From the NCBI GenBank assembly GCA_034926415.1, contig JAYFRC010000016.1, positions 1-12,799 on the forward strand: a stretch of DNA of 12,799 bases. Direction: 5' to 3'. Origin of the DNA: JAYFRC01 sp034926415. Its GTDB lineage: Bacteria > Bacillota > Clostridia > Oscillospirales > Oscillospiraceae. The notes beneath the pieces are model-generated. The model did not search any database. It was not told where the DNA came from and saw only the letters and a program-made list of their open reading frames with translations. The stretch's first letter is position 1, and every line of letters begins with the position of its first letter. The position numbers and the translations under genes are program-made. Below, piece after piece: positions 1 to 7,580 of this stretch.

Positions 1-1
1 G

Positions 2-307
2 CGCGACGTGCTCGAGACGGTACACAGACTGAACCGCGAAAAAGGCATGACGGTCGTGCTCATTACGCATCACATGAATGAAGCGGAGGAGGCCGACCGC
101 GTGGTGGTGATGAACCGCGGCAGGGTATATTTCGACGGTGCGCCGCGTGATATTTTTCAGAAAGTGGAAGAGATGGACTCCATAGGACTCACCGTGCCTG
201 ATACGGTGAAGATACTCTGGAAGCTCCGAAAGGCAGGAGCCGACGCTCCGCTCTCCGCAATAACGCCTGAGGAATGCGCGGACGCGATAGCAAAGTATAT
301 TGGCTGA
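2..307 (+). CDS. ecfA1: ECF transporter ATPase subunit EcfA1, C-terminal part only
   Basis: This is the last ~101 codons of an ABC ATPase; the gene begins before the window. The visible part starts just after the expected Walker B/D-loop and contains the switch (H-loop) histidine in VVLITHHMNEAEEADRVVV, followed by the beta-strand MNRGRVYFDG and the C-terminal helical extension found in ECF-type ATPases. By family knowledge EcfA1 pairs with EcfA2 to hydrolyse ATP and drive EcfT plus interchangeable substrate-binding S proteins for vitamin or metal uptake at the membrane. The assignment rests heavily on the adjoining ecfA2 and ecfT. The TGA stop lies 13 bases upstream of the preferred ecfA2 start, consistent with one operon. 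Walker A, Q-loop and signature motif are outside the window, so catalytic integrity cannot be judged. Confidence 0.9.
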   Translation, partial: RDVLETVHRLNREKGMTVVLITHHMNEAEEADRVVVMNRGRVYFDGAPRDIFQKVEEMDSIGLTVPDTVKILWKLRKAGADAPLSAITPEECADAIAKYIG

Positions 308-313
308 AGGAAG
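307..313 (+). promoter_or_regulatory. Ribosome binding site choosing the TTG start of ecfA2
   Basis: AAGGAAG ends seven bases before the TTG at 321 and overlaps the last base of the ecfA1 stop. The alternative TTG at 300 has no comparable site upstream. A TTG start directly behind the ecfA1 stop suggests expression partly coupled to ecfA1. Confidence 0.6.
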
Positions 314-320
314 AAAAGAT

Positions 321-1187
321 TTGGAAGAGATTCTCAGAGTTGAAAATCTGACGCATACCTACGGAAAGGGCACGCCCTTCGAGAGAAATGCGATTGAAAA
401 TATTGATTTTTCCGTACGGCGCGGAGAGTACCTCGGCATTATCGGACGCACGGGCAGCGGCAAGTCTACGTTCATACAGCATCTGAACGGACTGCTAAAG
501 CCCACCGAAGGCCGGGTGCTGCTCTGCGGCGAGGATATATGGAAGGATAAGGAAACAACGAGGAAGACGCGCTTTCGCGTCGGGCTCGTGTTCCAGTATC
601 CCGAGTACCAGCTCTTTGAGGAGACGGTGTACAAGGATATATCCTTCGGGCCTAAGAACATGGGGCTCGACGAAACCGAGGTCGACCGCCGCGTGCGCGA
701 GGCCGCGCGTACGGTCGGAATCGACGAAAAGCAGCTCAATGCGTCGCCGTTTGAACTCTCAGGCGGGCAGAAGCGCCGCGCGGCGATAGCCGGAGTAATA
801 GCGATGGAGCCCGAGGTGCTCATACTCGACGAACCGACTGCGGGACTCGACCCAATAGGCTGCCGCATCATACTGAAGCAGATACGCGCGTACCATGAGG
901 AAAAGGGAACGACAATAATCCTTGTGAGCCACAGCATGGAGGACATAGCCTCAAACTGCGAGCGCATAGCGGTTTTCGACAGGGCGCGCATCGCGATGCA
1001 GGGAGAACCCGCCGAGGTTTTTGCGCGGGCGAAGGAACTGAACGCTATGGGGCTAGACGTGCCGCAGGCAGCGCAGGTGGCAGCTCTGCTTCGGGAAAGA
1101 GGCATAGCCGTAACAGCGGGAATCTACACCGTGGACGCGCTTGTCGCCGAAGCCATTGCGCTGAAAGAGGGTGGGCGCGATGCTTAA
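321..1187 (+). CDS. ecfA2: ECF transporter ATPase subunit EcfA2
   Basis: This is a complete 288-residue ABC ATPase of normal EcfA2 length. From the TTG at 321 the motifs are Walker A GRTGSGKST (residues 42-50), Q-loop Gln92 in VFQYPEYQLF, signature LSGGQ (146-150), Walker B ILDEP with Asp170/Glu171, and switch His204 in LVSHSMED. All catalytic residues are present. The N-terminus RVENLTHTYGKGTPFE is typical of EcfA2. A TTG at 300 in the same frame would add seven residues, but 321 has an AAGGAAG ribosome site eight bases upstream and gives the usual family start, so I prefer it. The protein should form the EcfA1-EcfA2 heterodimer on EcfT at the cytoplasmic face. The gene overlaps ecfT by eight bases. 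Confidence 0.93.
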   Translation: MEEILRVENLTHTYGKGTPFERNAIENIDFSVRRGEYLGIIGRTGSGKSTFIQHLNGLLKPTEGRVLLCGEDIWKDKETTRKTRFRVGLVFQYPEYQLFEETVYKDISFGPKNMGLDETEVDRRVREAARTVGIDEKQLNASPFELSGGQKRRAAIAGVIAMEPEVLILDEPTAGLDPIGCRIILKQIRAYHEEKGTTIILVSHSMEDIASNCERIAVFDRARIAMQGEPAEVFARAKELNAMGLDVPQAAQVAALLRERGIAVTAGIYTVDALVAEAIALKEGGRDA

Positions 1188-1983
1188 GGACATCACCCTC
1201 GGGCAGTATTTTCCGGGAACGACGCTGCCGTATCGTCTTGACCCGCGCACAAAGATAATCTGGGTCGTGCTCTATATCGTCGCGCTTTTCTGCGCGTCGT
1301 GGTTCGTATCATACGGGATACTTGCGCTGCTTCTCATAGTGTGCGTCTTTATATCGAAGGTCGGCTTCAAGGCTCTTATTAAAGGGCTTAAACCGATACT
1401 TTTCATCCTTATTTTTACGGCGCTGATAAATATGTTTTATATCCCCGGCCATGAAATCGCGAGATTCTGGGTCCTGACGGTGACTTCGGAGGGATTGTGG
1501 ACGGCGCTTTTCATGGTCGTGCGGATAATGCTTCTGATAATGGGCACGTTTCTCATGACCTATACGACGAGCCCCATCGCGCTGACAGACGGCATAGAGA
1601 GCCTGCTGTCCCCGCTGAAACGGCTCAAGGTACCGGTACACGAGCTGGCGATGATGATGAGCATAGCGCTTAGATTCATACCGACGCTCATAGAGGAGAC
1701 AGATAAGATAATGTCCGCGCAGAAGGCGCGCGGGGCTGATTTCGATTCGGGAAGCGTTTTGCATCGCGCAAAGGCGCTGGTTCCGCTGCTCGTTCCTCTG
1801 TTCGTAAGCGCTTTCCGGCGTGCGGACGAGCTTGCGACGGCTATGGAATGCCGCTGCTATCACGGCGGAGAGGGACGGACAAAGCTTCATGTGCTGCGCT
1901 TCTCCGTGGCTGACTGGATAGTGCTTGCGCTGATGCTCGCCATTATGATACTGACCATTTTTCTTGGGCGGATGAGTTTGTAA
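1180..1983 (+). CDS. ecfT: ECF transporter transmembrane scaffold EcfT
   Basis: This 267-residue integral membrane protein is the scaffold of an ECF importer. It begins MLKDITLGQYFPG and carries LDPRTKI (20-26), both characteristic of EcfT. Hydrophobic segments lie at about 27-58, 70-87, 106-130 and 244-263. The two cytoplasmic coupling-helix motifs that contact the ATPases are visible: canonical ARG at 183-185 (QKARGAD), and a second at 224-226 that reads CRC (AMECRCY) rather than Ala-Arg-Gly, keeping the essential Arg225. An in-frame GTG at 1171 would add three residues, but ATG 1180 has GAGG nine bases upstream and matches the family start. It overlaps the end of ecfA2 by eight bases, so translation is probably coupled. 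No S component lies here, suggesting a shared (group II) ECF module. Confidence 0.93.
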   Translation: MLKDITLGQYFPGTTLPYRLDPRTKIIWVVLYIVALFCASWFVSYGILALLLIVCVFISKVGFKALIKGLKPILFILIFTALINMFYIPGHEIARFWVLTVTSEGLWTALFMVVRIMLLIMGTFLMTYTTSPIALTDGIESLLSPLKRLKVPVHELAMMMSIALRFIPTLIEETDKIMSAQKARGADFDSGSVLHRAKALVPLLVPLFVSAFRRADELATAMECRCYHGGEGRTKLHVLRFSVADWIVLALMLAIMILTIFLGRMSL

Positions 1984-2006
1984 ATTTTTTATGAAGGATT
2001 GCGGTC

Positions 2007-2762
2007 ATGCGAAATATTGCGCTTAAATTGATGTATAATGGAACCCGCTACCACGGATGGCAGGTGCAAAAGAGCGACTTAACGGTCGCCGGAGTGCTTG
2101 AAGGCGAGCTTTCGGGTCTTGCCGGAAAACGCGTGCATCTGACCGGCGCGGGACGCACCGATGCGGGAGTTCACGCGGAACGCTATATCGCAAATTTCCG
2201 AACCGACATGACCATACCGCTCGACCGTCTTCCACTCGCAATAAACGTGCGGCTGCCTGAGGACATAGCGGTGCAGGCCGCTTTCGAGGTTCCGGACGAT
2301 TTCAGCGCTATCACCTCATGTATTAAAAAAGAATACACCTACCGCATATATAACTCGCATATAAGCAATCCGTTTTATGTGCACCGCGCGTATTTTTACC
2401 CGAAAAAACTGGACGAGGGCGTTATGGACGCCGCGGCCCGCATGTTTGAAGGGACTCACGATTTCGCTGCCGTGCGAAGTCTCGGCACGGATGTAAAGAG
2501 TACGGTGAGAACGGTTTATTACTGCAATGTTTCAAGGCGCGGCGACCTGCTGGAGCTTAAGGTCTGCGCCAACGGCTTTCTCTACAACATGGTAAGAGCC
2601 ATAACGGGAACCGTGCTGTACGCGGCGGAGGGCAAGCTTACCCCCGGCGATATACCCGCCATACTCGACAGCGGGAACCGCACTCTCGCGGGGCCTACGG
2701 TTCCGCCAGGAGGACTGTATCTTACAAGACTTTGGTATGAGGATGAGCGTCTGAATGGATGA
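2007..2762 (+). CDS. truA: tRNA pseudouridine(38-40) synthase TruA
   Basis: This 251-residue enzyme isomerises uridine to pseudouridine at positions 38-40 of the tRNA anticodon stem-loop in the cytoplasm. Family signatures include YNGTRYHGWQVQ near the N-terminus, the catalytic block GAGRTDAGVHA (47-57) with nucleophile Asp52, a conserved NVRLPEDIAV stretch, the CIKKEYTYRI strand, GTHDFAAV, and the C-terminal FLYNMVRAITGT motif. Length is normal. ATG 2007 has AAGGA eight bases upstream. The gene sits 23 bases after ecfT, as in many Firmicutes, where ecf genes and truA often lie in a ribosomal-protein neighbourhood. The rplM-rpsI pair often found after truA is absent. Its last eight bases overlap the next gene. 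Confidence 0.95.
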   Translation: MRNIALKLMYNGTRYHGWQVQKSDLTVAGVLEGELSGLAGKRVHLTGAGRTDAGVHAERYIANFRTDMTIPLDRLPLAINVRLPEDIAVQAAFEVPDDFSAITSCIKKEYTYRIYNSHISNPFYVHRAYFYPKKLDEGVMDAAARMFEGTHDFAAVRSLGTDVKSTVRTVYYCNVSRRGDLLELKVCANGFLYNMVRAITGTVLYAAEGKLTPGDIPAILDSGNRTLAGPTVPPGGLYLTRLWYEDERLNG

Positions 2763-4011
2763 GCGGAAGAAAAACATCATAGACCTTGACCGTGCCAGAG
2801 ACGCCATGCGCGAAAAGAACGAGCGCGAGGAACTTACTACTCTGCGAACGGACGAAGAGGAAAAGCCCGACGCGCCCAAGCGCAAAAAAGGCATGGCCGC
2901 TGCTCTCGCTGTGATACTTGTGATAGTGTTTGCTGTGGTTCTTGTCGCGGCATTCTGGGATAAGCTGAATATCGACGCTCTGCGCCGCATAGTAACTTAC
3001 GGAGGCGCAAACCAGAGCGAGACGGCTGAGAACGGAGCCTTTGAGTATGAGGACGCGGCGAGCGAGTGCTTTGCCTCTCTTGGAGACGACCTCGTTATTC
3101 TTACAAACAATTCAGTGTCTGTTCGCGACAGGGACGGGAAGACGCTTTTTACCTGCGACGTACAGATGAACGACCCAGTGCTCGACGTGGGCAAGGATAA
3201 GGCCGTCGCCTACGATGTGGGCGGGTCGAGCCTTGTGGTGTTTGACGCCAAGGAGCAGTGCCTCAAGCTTACGCTTGACAAGAATCTTGCGTTTATTTCG
3301 GCGTCGCTGAACGATTCGGATTACCTTGCCGTCACCGCTCAGAAGAGCGGTGAGAAGGGCTGCGTGTCTGTGTACGATTCCAACATGAACCTCGTGTTCG
3401 AGTTCAATTCCTCGCAGCGCTATGTGATGAACGCCTGCGTTACCGCCGACTGCAGCTATCTTGTGGCCGAGACACTCGGCCAGAGCGATGGAAGTTATAT
3501 ATCGGAGATGGCTGTGTATAAGCTCAAGAGCGGTGAGCAACTCTCTTCGTTAACCGTCAGCGGAGGAATGGTTCTCGACCTCGGCTCGATCGGAGCGCAG
3601 ACGGCGGCTTTGGCCGACGACAGGCTCGCGATAGCTTCGGCGCAGACGGGAGAGATCGGCGCAACATATACATTTAATACAGAGTATCTTCGCGGCTATT
3701 CGCTCGCCGGCGACGGTTTTGCGGCGCTGCTGCTGAACCGCTACCGCGCGGGAAGCGTAGCAAGGATAGCCACGGTGGGATCCGACGGGGCCGAGATAGC
3801 CTCGCTCGATATTAACGATGAAGTGCTCGATATATCGGCCAAAGGTAGATATATCGCCGTCCTTTATTCCGACAAGCTGGTAATTTATACCAAATACATG
3901 GACGAGTATGCGACGCTGACAGACACCGGTTACGCAAAATACGTATGTATGCGCGCGGACGGCTCGGCCTGGCTCGTCGGAAGCGGAAGCGCAAAGCTGA
4001 TAGTTCCCTGA
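2755..4011 (+). CDS. Membrane-anchored repeat-rich protein resembling DUF5711 family
   Basis: This 418-residue protein has three parts. Residues 1-45 are strongly charged (Lys/Arg/Asp/Glu) and probably cytoplasmic. Residues 46-68 form one very hydrophobic helix (AALAVILVIVFAVVLVAAF) with positive residues just before it, suggesting N-in, C-out topology. Residues ~75-418 are strand-rich, with recurring blocks of the form hydrophobic-D/S-x-x-G followed by VxVYD- or LVVFD-like strands, as expected for a beta-propeller outside the cell. There are no obvious catalytic motifs, and few Cys. It resembles DUF5711 proteins of Clostridia, which have no established function. ATG 2755 overlaps the truA stop, suggesting translational coupling, and cvpA follows after 18 bases. 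A role in sensing or scaffolding at the envelope is only a guess. Confidence 0.75.
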   Translation: MDERKKNIIDLDRARDAMREKNEREELTTLRTDEEEKPDAPKRKKGMAAALAVILVIVFAVVLVAAFWDKLNIDALRRIVTYGGANQSETAENGAFEYEDAASECFASLGDDLVILTNNSVSVRDRDGKTLFTCDVQMNDPVLDVGKDKAVAYDVGGSSLVVFDAKEQCLKLTLDKNLAFISASLNDSDYLAVTAQKSGEKGCVSVYDSNMNLVFEFNSSQRYVMNACVTADCSYLVAETLGQSDGSYISEMAVYKLKSGEQLSSLTVSGGMVLDLGSIGAQTAALADDRLAIASAQTGEIGATYTFNTEYLRGYSLAGDGFAALLLNRYRAGSVARIATVGSDGAEIASLDINDEVLDISAKGRYIAVLYSDKLVIYTKYMDEYATLTDTGYAKYVCMRADGSAWLVGSGSAKLIVP

Positions 4012-4029
4012 TGAAAGGAGAGCTGCTCT

Positions 4030-4719
4030 ATGCAGACGGCGAACGTTATAGATATTGTTTTCGTTGCGGTGCTTGCATTATTTTTCATTTTCGGGCTGCG
4101 GCGCGGCCTTTTCAGGAGCGTTATAGGTCTTGTCATTATAGTTGTCGCGCTTGTGGGCGCGGGAGTCTGCGCAAGCACGTTTTCGGACGCCGCGGCGGAA
4201 GCGCTGCGCCCGATAGTAATATCAGCTGTCGAAAAACGCGTTGACAGCGCGGCCTCGAGCGCGGGAATAGACGTAAGCGAGGGCGAAGCGTCCGAGGATC
4301 AGACGGACGATATGATGAGCTTCCTCGGGGTTTACAATCAGTCGGCAGACAATCTGGCCGAGGCTGCGCTTGACACTGCGAAAGAGACAGGAAAAACCAT
4401 AATTGAGGGCATCGCGGCGAATCTTGTGGATTCGATAGCATACGCTCTTGTGTACATAGTTTCATTTGTTGTGCTCATGATAATTCTGAATTTAATTGCG
4501 AAAGTTCTCGGCATGCTTACAGACGTTCCTGGAATACATCTCCTCAACGCGCTGGGAGGCGGGCTGTTTGGCATAGTCCAGGGCGGACTGATACTTATGT
4601 TCGCTACCTGGCTTATACGCAGCGGCGTTATAAAGATTGCTGCGGAAACCGCGGCGGGAAGCCGCATGCTCCAGTTTTTTATGACATTTAATCCGATTTC
4701 CATGATATCGGGTATTTAG
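4030..4719 (+). CDS. CvpA family membrane protein
   Basis: This 229-residue integral membrane protein matches CvpA-type proteins. An N-terminal DIVFVAVLALFFIFG helix (about 6-22) is followed by the signature GLRRGLFRS (22-30), then a second helix (~31-49). A long acidic, Ala/Ser-rich loop follows (~50-130; for example SEGEASEDQTDD). Two further helices lie at ~137-159 and ~174-196, the latter containing LNALGGGLFGIVQGGL, the conserved Gly-rich CvpA segment. The E. coli namesake is needed for colicin V production; the broader family is poorly understood and linked to envelope integrity. The start has AAAGGAG nine bases upstream. The TAG stop is fused to the ribosome site of the next gene (TAGGAGG), so cvpA and the Clp gene are closely tied. 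The extended acidic loop is longer than in minimal CvpA proteins. Confidence 0.85.
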   Translation: MQTANVIDIVFVAVLALFFIFGLRRGLFRSVIGLVIIVVALVGAGVCASTFSDAAAEALRPIVISAVEKRVDSAASSAGIDVSEGEASEDQTDDMMSFLGVYNQSADNLAEAALDTAKETGKTIIEGIAANLVDSIAYALVYIVSFVVLMIILNLIAKVLGMLTDVPGIHLLNALGGGLFGIVQGGLILMFATWLIRSGVIKIAAETAAGSRMLQFFMTFNPISMISGI

Positions 4720-4729
4720 GAGGTAAACT

Positions 4730-7027
4730 ATGCAGCCAACACTTTGCTCAAGATGCAAGAAATACGTGGCGGTCGTCTATATCTCAAAAATTGAGGGCGG
4801 AAAGACCGTCAACGAGGGGCTTTGTCTCAAATGCGCCAAGGAGCTCAATCTCCCTCAGGTGGACGAGATGATGAAGCGCATGGGAATAACGGACGACGAG
4901 CTCGATAAAATAACGGAGGAAATGATGCAGGCCTTCGGCGGCGCCGAGAATATGGAAGATATTGCGAATCAGCAGCCCGAGGGCGAAGAAGACGACGAGG
5001 AGGACGGCAAGACCGCTACCTTCCCGTTCCTCAACCGCCTGTTCGGAAACGAGGGACAGCAGCAGGAGGAAAGTGAGAGCGGAGAAGTCAAGCCGCACGC
5101 TCCGAGAAAGCCCGCAAAGCACAAGTTCCTCGAAAATTACTGCATCAACCTTACCGCTCGCGCCAGAGAGGGAAAACTCGACAGTCTTGTCGGACGCGAT
5201 CAGGAGATAGAACGCGTTATCCAGATACTCAACCGCCGCCAGAAGAACAACCCCTGTCTTATAGGCGAGCCGGGCGTCGGCAAGACCGCGATAGCCGAGG
5301 GCCTCGCTCAGCGCATAGCCGCGGGCGATGTGCCGTTCAAGCTCAGAGACAAGGAGGTCTATCTTCTCGACCTCACCGCGCTCGTCGCCGGGACGCAGTT
5401 CCGCGGTCAGTTTGAAAGCCGCATGAAAGGGCTTATCGAGGAGATAAAAAAGACCGGAAACGTCATACTCGTCATCGATGAGATACACAATATCGTATCC
5501 GCCGGAGATGCCGAAGGTAGCATGAACGCCGCAAATATCCTGAAACCCGCGCTGTCAAGAGGAGAGATACAGGTCATCGGCACGACCACGTTCGGCGAGT
5601 ACCGCAAGCACATCGAAAAGGACACCGCGCTCGAGCGCCGGTTCCAGCCGGTAACCGTCGGCGAACCGACGATAGAGGACACGATGGAGATATTGCGCGG
5701 CATCGCGCATTATTACGAAAGCTATCACGGCGTGAAGATACCCGACGGCGTTCTGCGCCAGGCGGTGCTTCTGTCGGAGAGATATATAACCGACCGTTTC
5801 CTGCCCGACAAGGCCATCGATCTTATCGACGAGGCGTGCTCCGATATCAATCTCCACGACAAGGACCTGAACCGCCGCATGGCGATAGAAAAGGAACTTG
5901 CGGATTACGCGAAGGAAAAGGAGCTTCTCCTCGAGGATGACAGCGAGACTTCTTATCAGCGACAGGCCGTGATAAAGAGCAGCGAGCTCAAGCTCCAGAA
6001 CGAGATCGCCGAGATAAAGGCCAAGGGCGACCCGCAGCTTTCGATAGAGAATCTCGCGCGCATCATCGAGCTGTGGACTAAGATTCCCGCGAGCCGCATA
6101 AAGGAAGAGGAATTCAAGCGCCTTGCGGAGCTTGAGGACAGGCTAAAACAGCATATTGTGGGGCAGGACGAGGCGATAGCGTCGGTTGCCGCGGCGATAC
6201 GCCGCAACCGCGTGGGCATCTCGCCGAAGCACAAGCCCGTCAGCTTCATCTTTGTCGGCCCCACCGGCGTCGGCAAGACCGAGCTTGTCAAGCAGCTCGC
6301 GCAGGATCTGTTTCACGCGCCCGAATCGCTCATTCGTCTCGATATGTCGGAGTTCATGGAAAAGCACAGCGTGTCGCGCATCATCGGCTCACCCCCGGGC
6401 TACGTCGGCTACGACGAGGCCGGGCAGCTTACCGAGAAGATACGCCGCAAGCCCTATTCCGTCGTGCTGTTCGACGAGATAGAAAAGGCACATCCAGATG
6501 TGCTCAACGTCCTGCTCCAGATACTCGACGACGGCCAGATAACCGATGCCCACGGCAGGCGTGTAAACTTTGAGAATACTGCCATCGTCATGACCTCAAA
6601 TGCTGGAAGCGATCGCAAGGAAGGTTCTCTCGGATTCAACCGTTCGATGAACGATATGACGCGCGAGCGCGCTATGAAGGCGCTGGGAGAGTTTTTGCGC
6701 CCGGAGTTCCTCAACCGCGTGGATGAGATAATCTGCTTCAACCAACTCACCGAGGATAATTTCAAAAATATTGCGCGCATAATGATGGACGAGCTTGCCG
6801 CATCGCTTAAGGAAAAGGGCCTGACGATGACGTACGACGACAGCGTAATAGAGTATGTTTCCAAGAAGGCGTTCTCCGTGACCTACGGCGCGCGCAACCT
6901 GCGCCGTACGATACAAAAGGACATCGAGGACAAGATTGCGACAGATATTATCGACAGCTACGAGCATCCCGTGACGCAGCTTCACATTTCTGCAAAGGAC
7001 GATAAGATAGTTGTAGACGCGATGTGA
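4730..7027 (+). CDS. ClpC-like AAA+ unfoldase with N-terminal zinc finger in place of Clp-N repeats
   Basis: This 765-residue protein unfolds proteins using ATP, probably for ClpP. Residues 1-40 form a CxxC-x22-CxxC zinc finger (Cys6, Cys9, Cys32, Cys35). An acidic linker follows (~60-125), then AAA1: Walker A GEPGVGKT (179-186), Walker B VIDE (Asp250/Glu251), pore loop GTQFRGQFE (221-229) and RRF arginines 303-304. A short helical middle segment (~380-432) is about ClpC size, far shorter than in ClpB. AAA2 has Walker A GPTGVGKT (510-517), Walker B FDE (582-583), pore loop GSPPGYVGYDE (553-563), Arg663 in FLNRVDE and sensor-2 GARNLRR (720-726). LGF at 634-636 is in the position of the ClpP-docking tripeptide. 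The duplicated Clp-N domain that binds adaptors is missing; this zinc-finger form is known from Clostridia. It is not full-length ClpC, so I give no symbol. TAGGAGG lies six bases upstream. Confidence 0.92.
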   Translation: MQPTLCSRCKKYVAVVYISKIEGGKTVNEGLCLKCAKELNLPQVDEMMKRMGITDDELDKITEEMMQAFGGAENMEDIANQQPEGEEDDEEDGKTATFPFLNRLFGNEGQQQEESESGEVKPHAPRKPAKHKFLENYCINLTARAREGKLDSLVGRDQEIERVIQILNRRQKNNPCLIGEPGVGKTAIAEGLAQRIAAGDVPFKLRDKEVYLLDLTALVAGTQFRGQFESRMKGLIEEIKKTGNVILVIDEIHNIVSAGDAEGSMNAANILKPALSRGEIQVIGTTTFGEYRKHIEKDTALERRFQPVTVGEPTIEDTMEILRGIAHYYESYHGVKIPDGVLRQAVLLSERYITDRFLPDKAIDLIDEACSDINLHDKDLNRRMAIEKELADYAKEKELLLEDDSETSYQRQAVIKSSELKLQNEIAEIKAKGDPQLSIENLARIIELWTKIPASRIKEEEFKRLAELEDRLKQHIVGQDEAIASVAAAIRRNRVGISPKHKPVSFIFVGPTGVGKTELVKQLAQDLFHAPESLIRLDMSEFMEKHSVSRIIGSPPGYVGYDEAGQLTEKIRRKPYSVVLFDEIEKAHPDVLNVLLQILDDGQITDAHGRRVNFENTAIVMTSNAGSDRKEGSLGFNRSMNDMTRERAMKALGEFLRPEFLNRVDEIICFNQLTEDNFKNIARIMMDELAASLKEKGLTMTYDDSVIEYVSKKAFSVTYGARNLRRTIQKDIEDKIATDIIDSYEHPVTQLHISAKDDKIVVDAM

Positions 7028-7043
7028 CCGGAAGGAGAGAGAT

Positions 7044-7253
7044 ATGTTGTTCAGAAAGAAGATAGAACCGCGCTGTGCGTACTGTGAAAAAGGCAGCCGT
7101 GTCGGCGAGAGGGAGGTCGCGTGCATCAGGCACGGCGTCGTTCCTCCGGAGTTTTATTGCCGAGCGTTTAAGTACGACCCGCTCAAGCGCGTGCCGCCGC
7201 GGCCTGTCAGGCTTAAAACGGACAACCTGTCTCCCGACAATTTTAAGCTGTAA
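7044..7253 (+). CDS. Small four-cysteine protein, probably zinc-binding
   Basis: This 69-residue basic protein has four Cys at 11, 14, 27 and 39 (CAYC, then VACIRHG, then FYC), a pattern that could hold one zinc ion. The C-terminal half is rich in Pro, Arg and Lys (YDPLKRVPPRPVRLK) and looks extended. It has an AAGGAG ribosome site six bases before the ATG and starts 16 bases after the Clp stop, so it is most likely the last gene of the same transcript. GC-rich codon use matches the upstream genes. I recognise it only as the kind of short conserved hypothetical protein seen in Clostridia. Its position suggests an accessory role to the Clp ATPase or simply co-transcription; there is no motif that assigns a function. 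Confidence 0.8.
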   Translation: MLFRKKIEPRCAYCEKGSRVGEREVACIRHGVVPPEFYCRAFKYDPLKRVPPRPVRLKTDNLSPDNFKL

Positions 7254-7331
7254 ATAAATCGAAAATGGCTGACGCATTATCCAATGGCCGTTAAGACATC
7301 ATTTTAAAACCAAATAAAAGGCATTGGCAGC

Positions 7332-7366
7332 AAAAGACTCTGATCTTTAAGATCAGAGTCTTTTTT
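7332..7366 (+). terminator. Strong intrinsic terminator ending the housekeeping gene run
   Basis: A perfect 10-bp stem GACTCTGATC (7336-7345) / GATCAGAGTC (7351-7360) has a five-base loop and is flanked by AAAA on the left and a run of six T (7361-7366) on the right. The A/T flanks can extend pairing to 14 bp. Because A-rich and T-rich flanks lie on both sides it could also work on the minus strand, but no minus-strand gene ends here. It lies ~80 bases after the small Cys protein and close to the change in base composition. Confidence 0.92.
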
Positions 7367-7446
7367 CCTATATAAATATATTTTGTTGCACTTGTTGCAT
7401 GAATACAGAAGAAAGAGATTGTGTTAAGATTTGTGCGCAAATTTCT

Positions 7447-7490
7447 GAAACTGTATTAGGGATTACTTATTGACGACGATAATAAGTTTC
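7447..7490. repeat. Nested inverted repeats upstream of the LysR gene
   Basis: ACTTATT (7465-7471) and AATAAGT (7481-7487) form a 7-bp inverted repeat with a nine-base spacer. Outside them GAAACT (7447-7452) is the reverse complement of AGTTTC (7485-7490), an alternative outer pairing that shares bases with the inner one. A further small repeat CTTTA/TAAAG lies at 7510-7522. These could be regulator sites for lysR or mutually exclusive RNA hairpins. In AT-rich DNA short palindromes also arise by chance, so this is weak evidence. Confidence 0.35.
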
Positions 7491-7580
7491 ATAATTAAAC
7501 TAGGAGTTACTTTACTATAAAGCAAAGCTATAGAATAATTAATAAAAATAATAATTGTATATCATTATAGAAAATCCATT

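Noticed and set aside
359..1105. Minus-strand open frame of 248 codons across ecfA2
   Set aside because: It mirrors the ABC ATPase, is Ser/Arg-rich low-information sequence and shows no motif.
3945..4244. Plus-strand frame overlapping the DUF5711-like gene end and cvpA start
   Set aside because: It is a shifted reading of two genes that have clear starts, ribosome sites and family motifs.
4784..5488. Long minus-strand open frame of 234 codons inside the Clp gene
   Set aside because: It is antisense to conserved AAA1 sequence, has no ribosome site or recognisable domain, and reflects the GC-rich codon pattern of the real gene.
7281..7327. CCAATGGCC / GGCATTGG as a hairpin before the terminator
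   Set aside because: The arms are imperfect (one bulged base) and the loop is 30 bases; more likely chance.
7383..7399. Tandem TTGTTGCA repeat as an attachment site or CRISPR remnant
   Set aside because: Only two eight-base copies one base apart, with no second copy elsewhere that I can see, and no integrase or cas gene.
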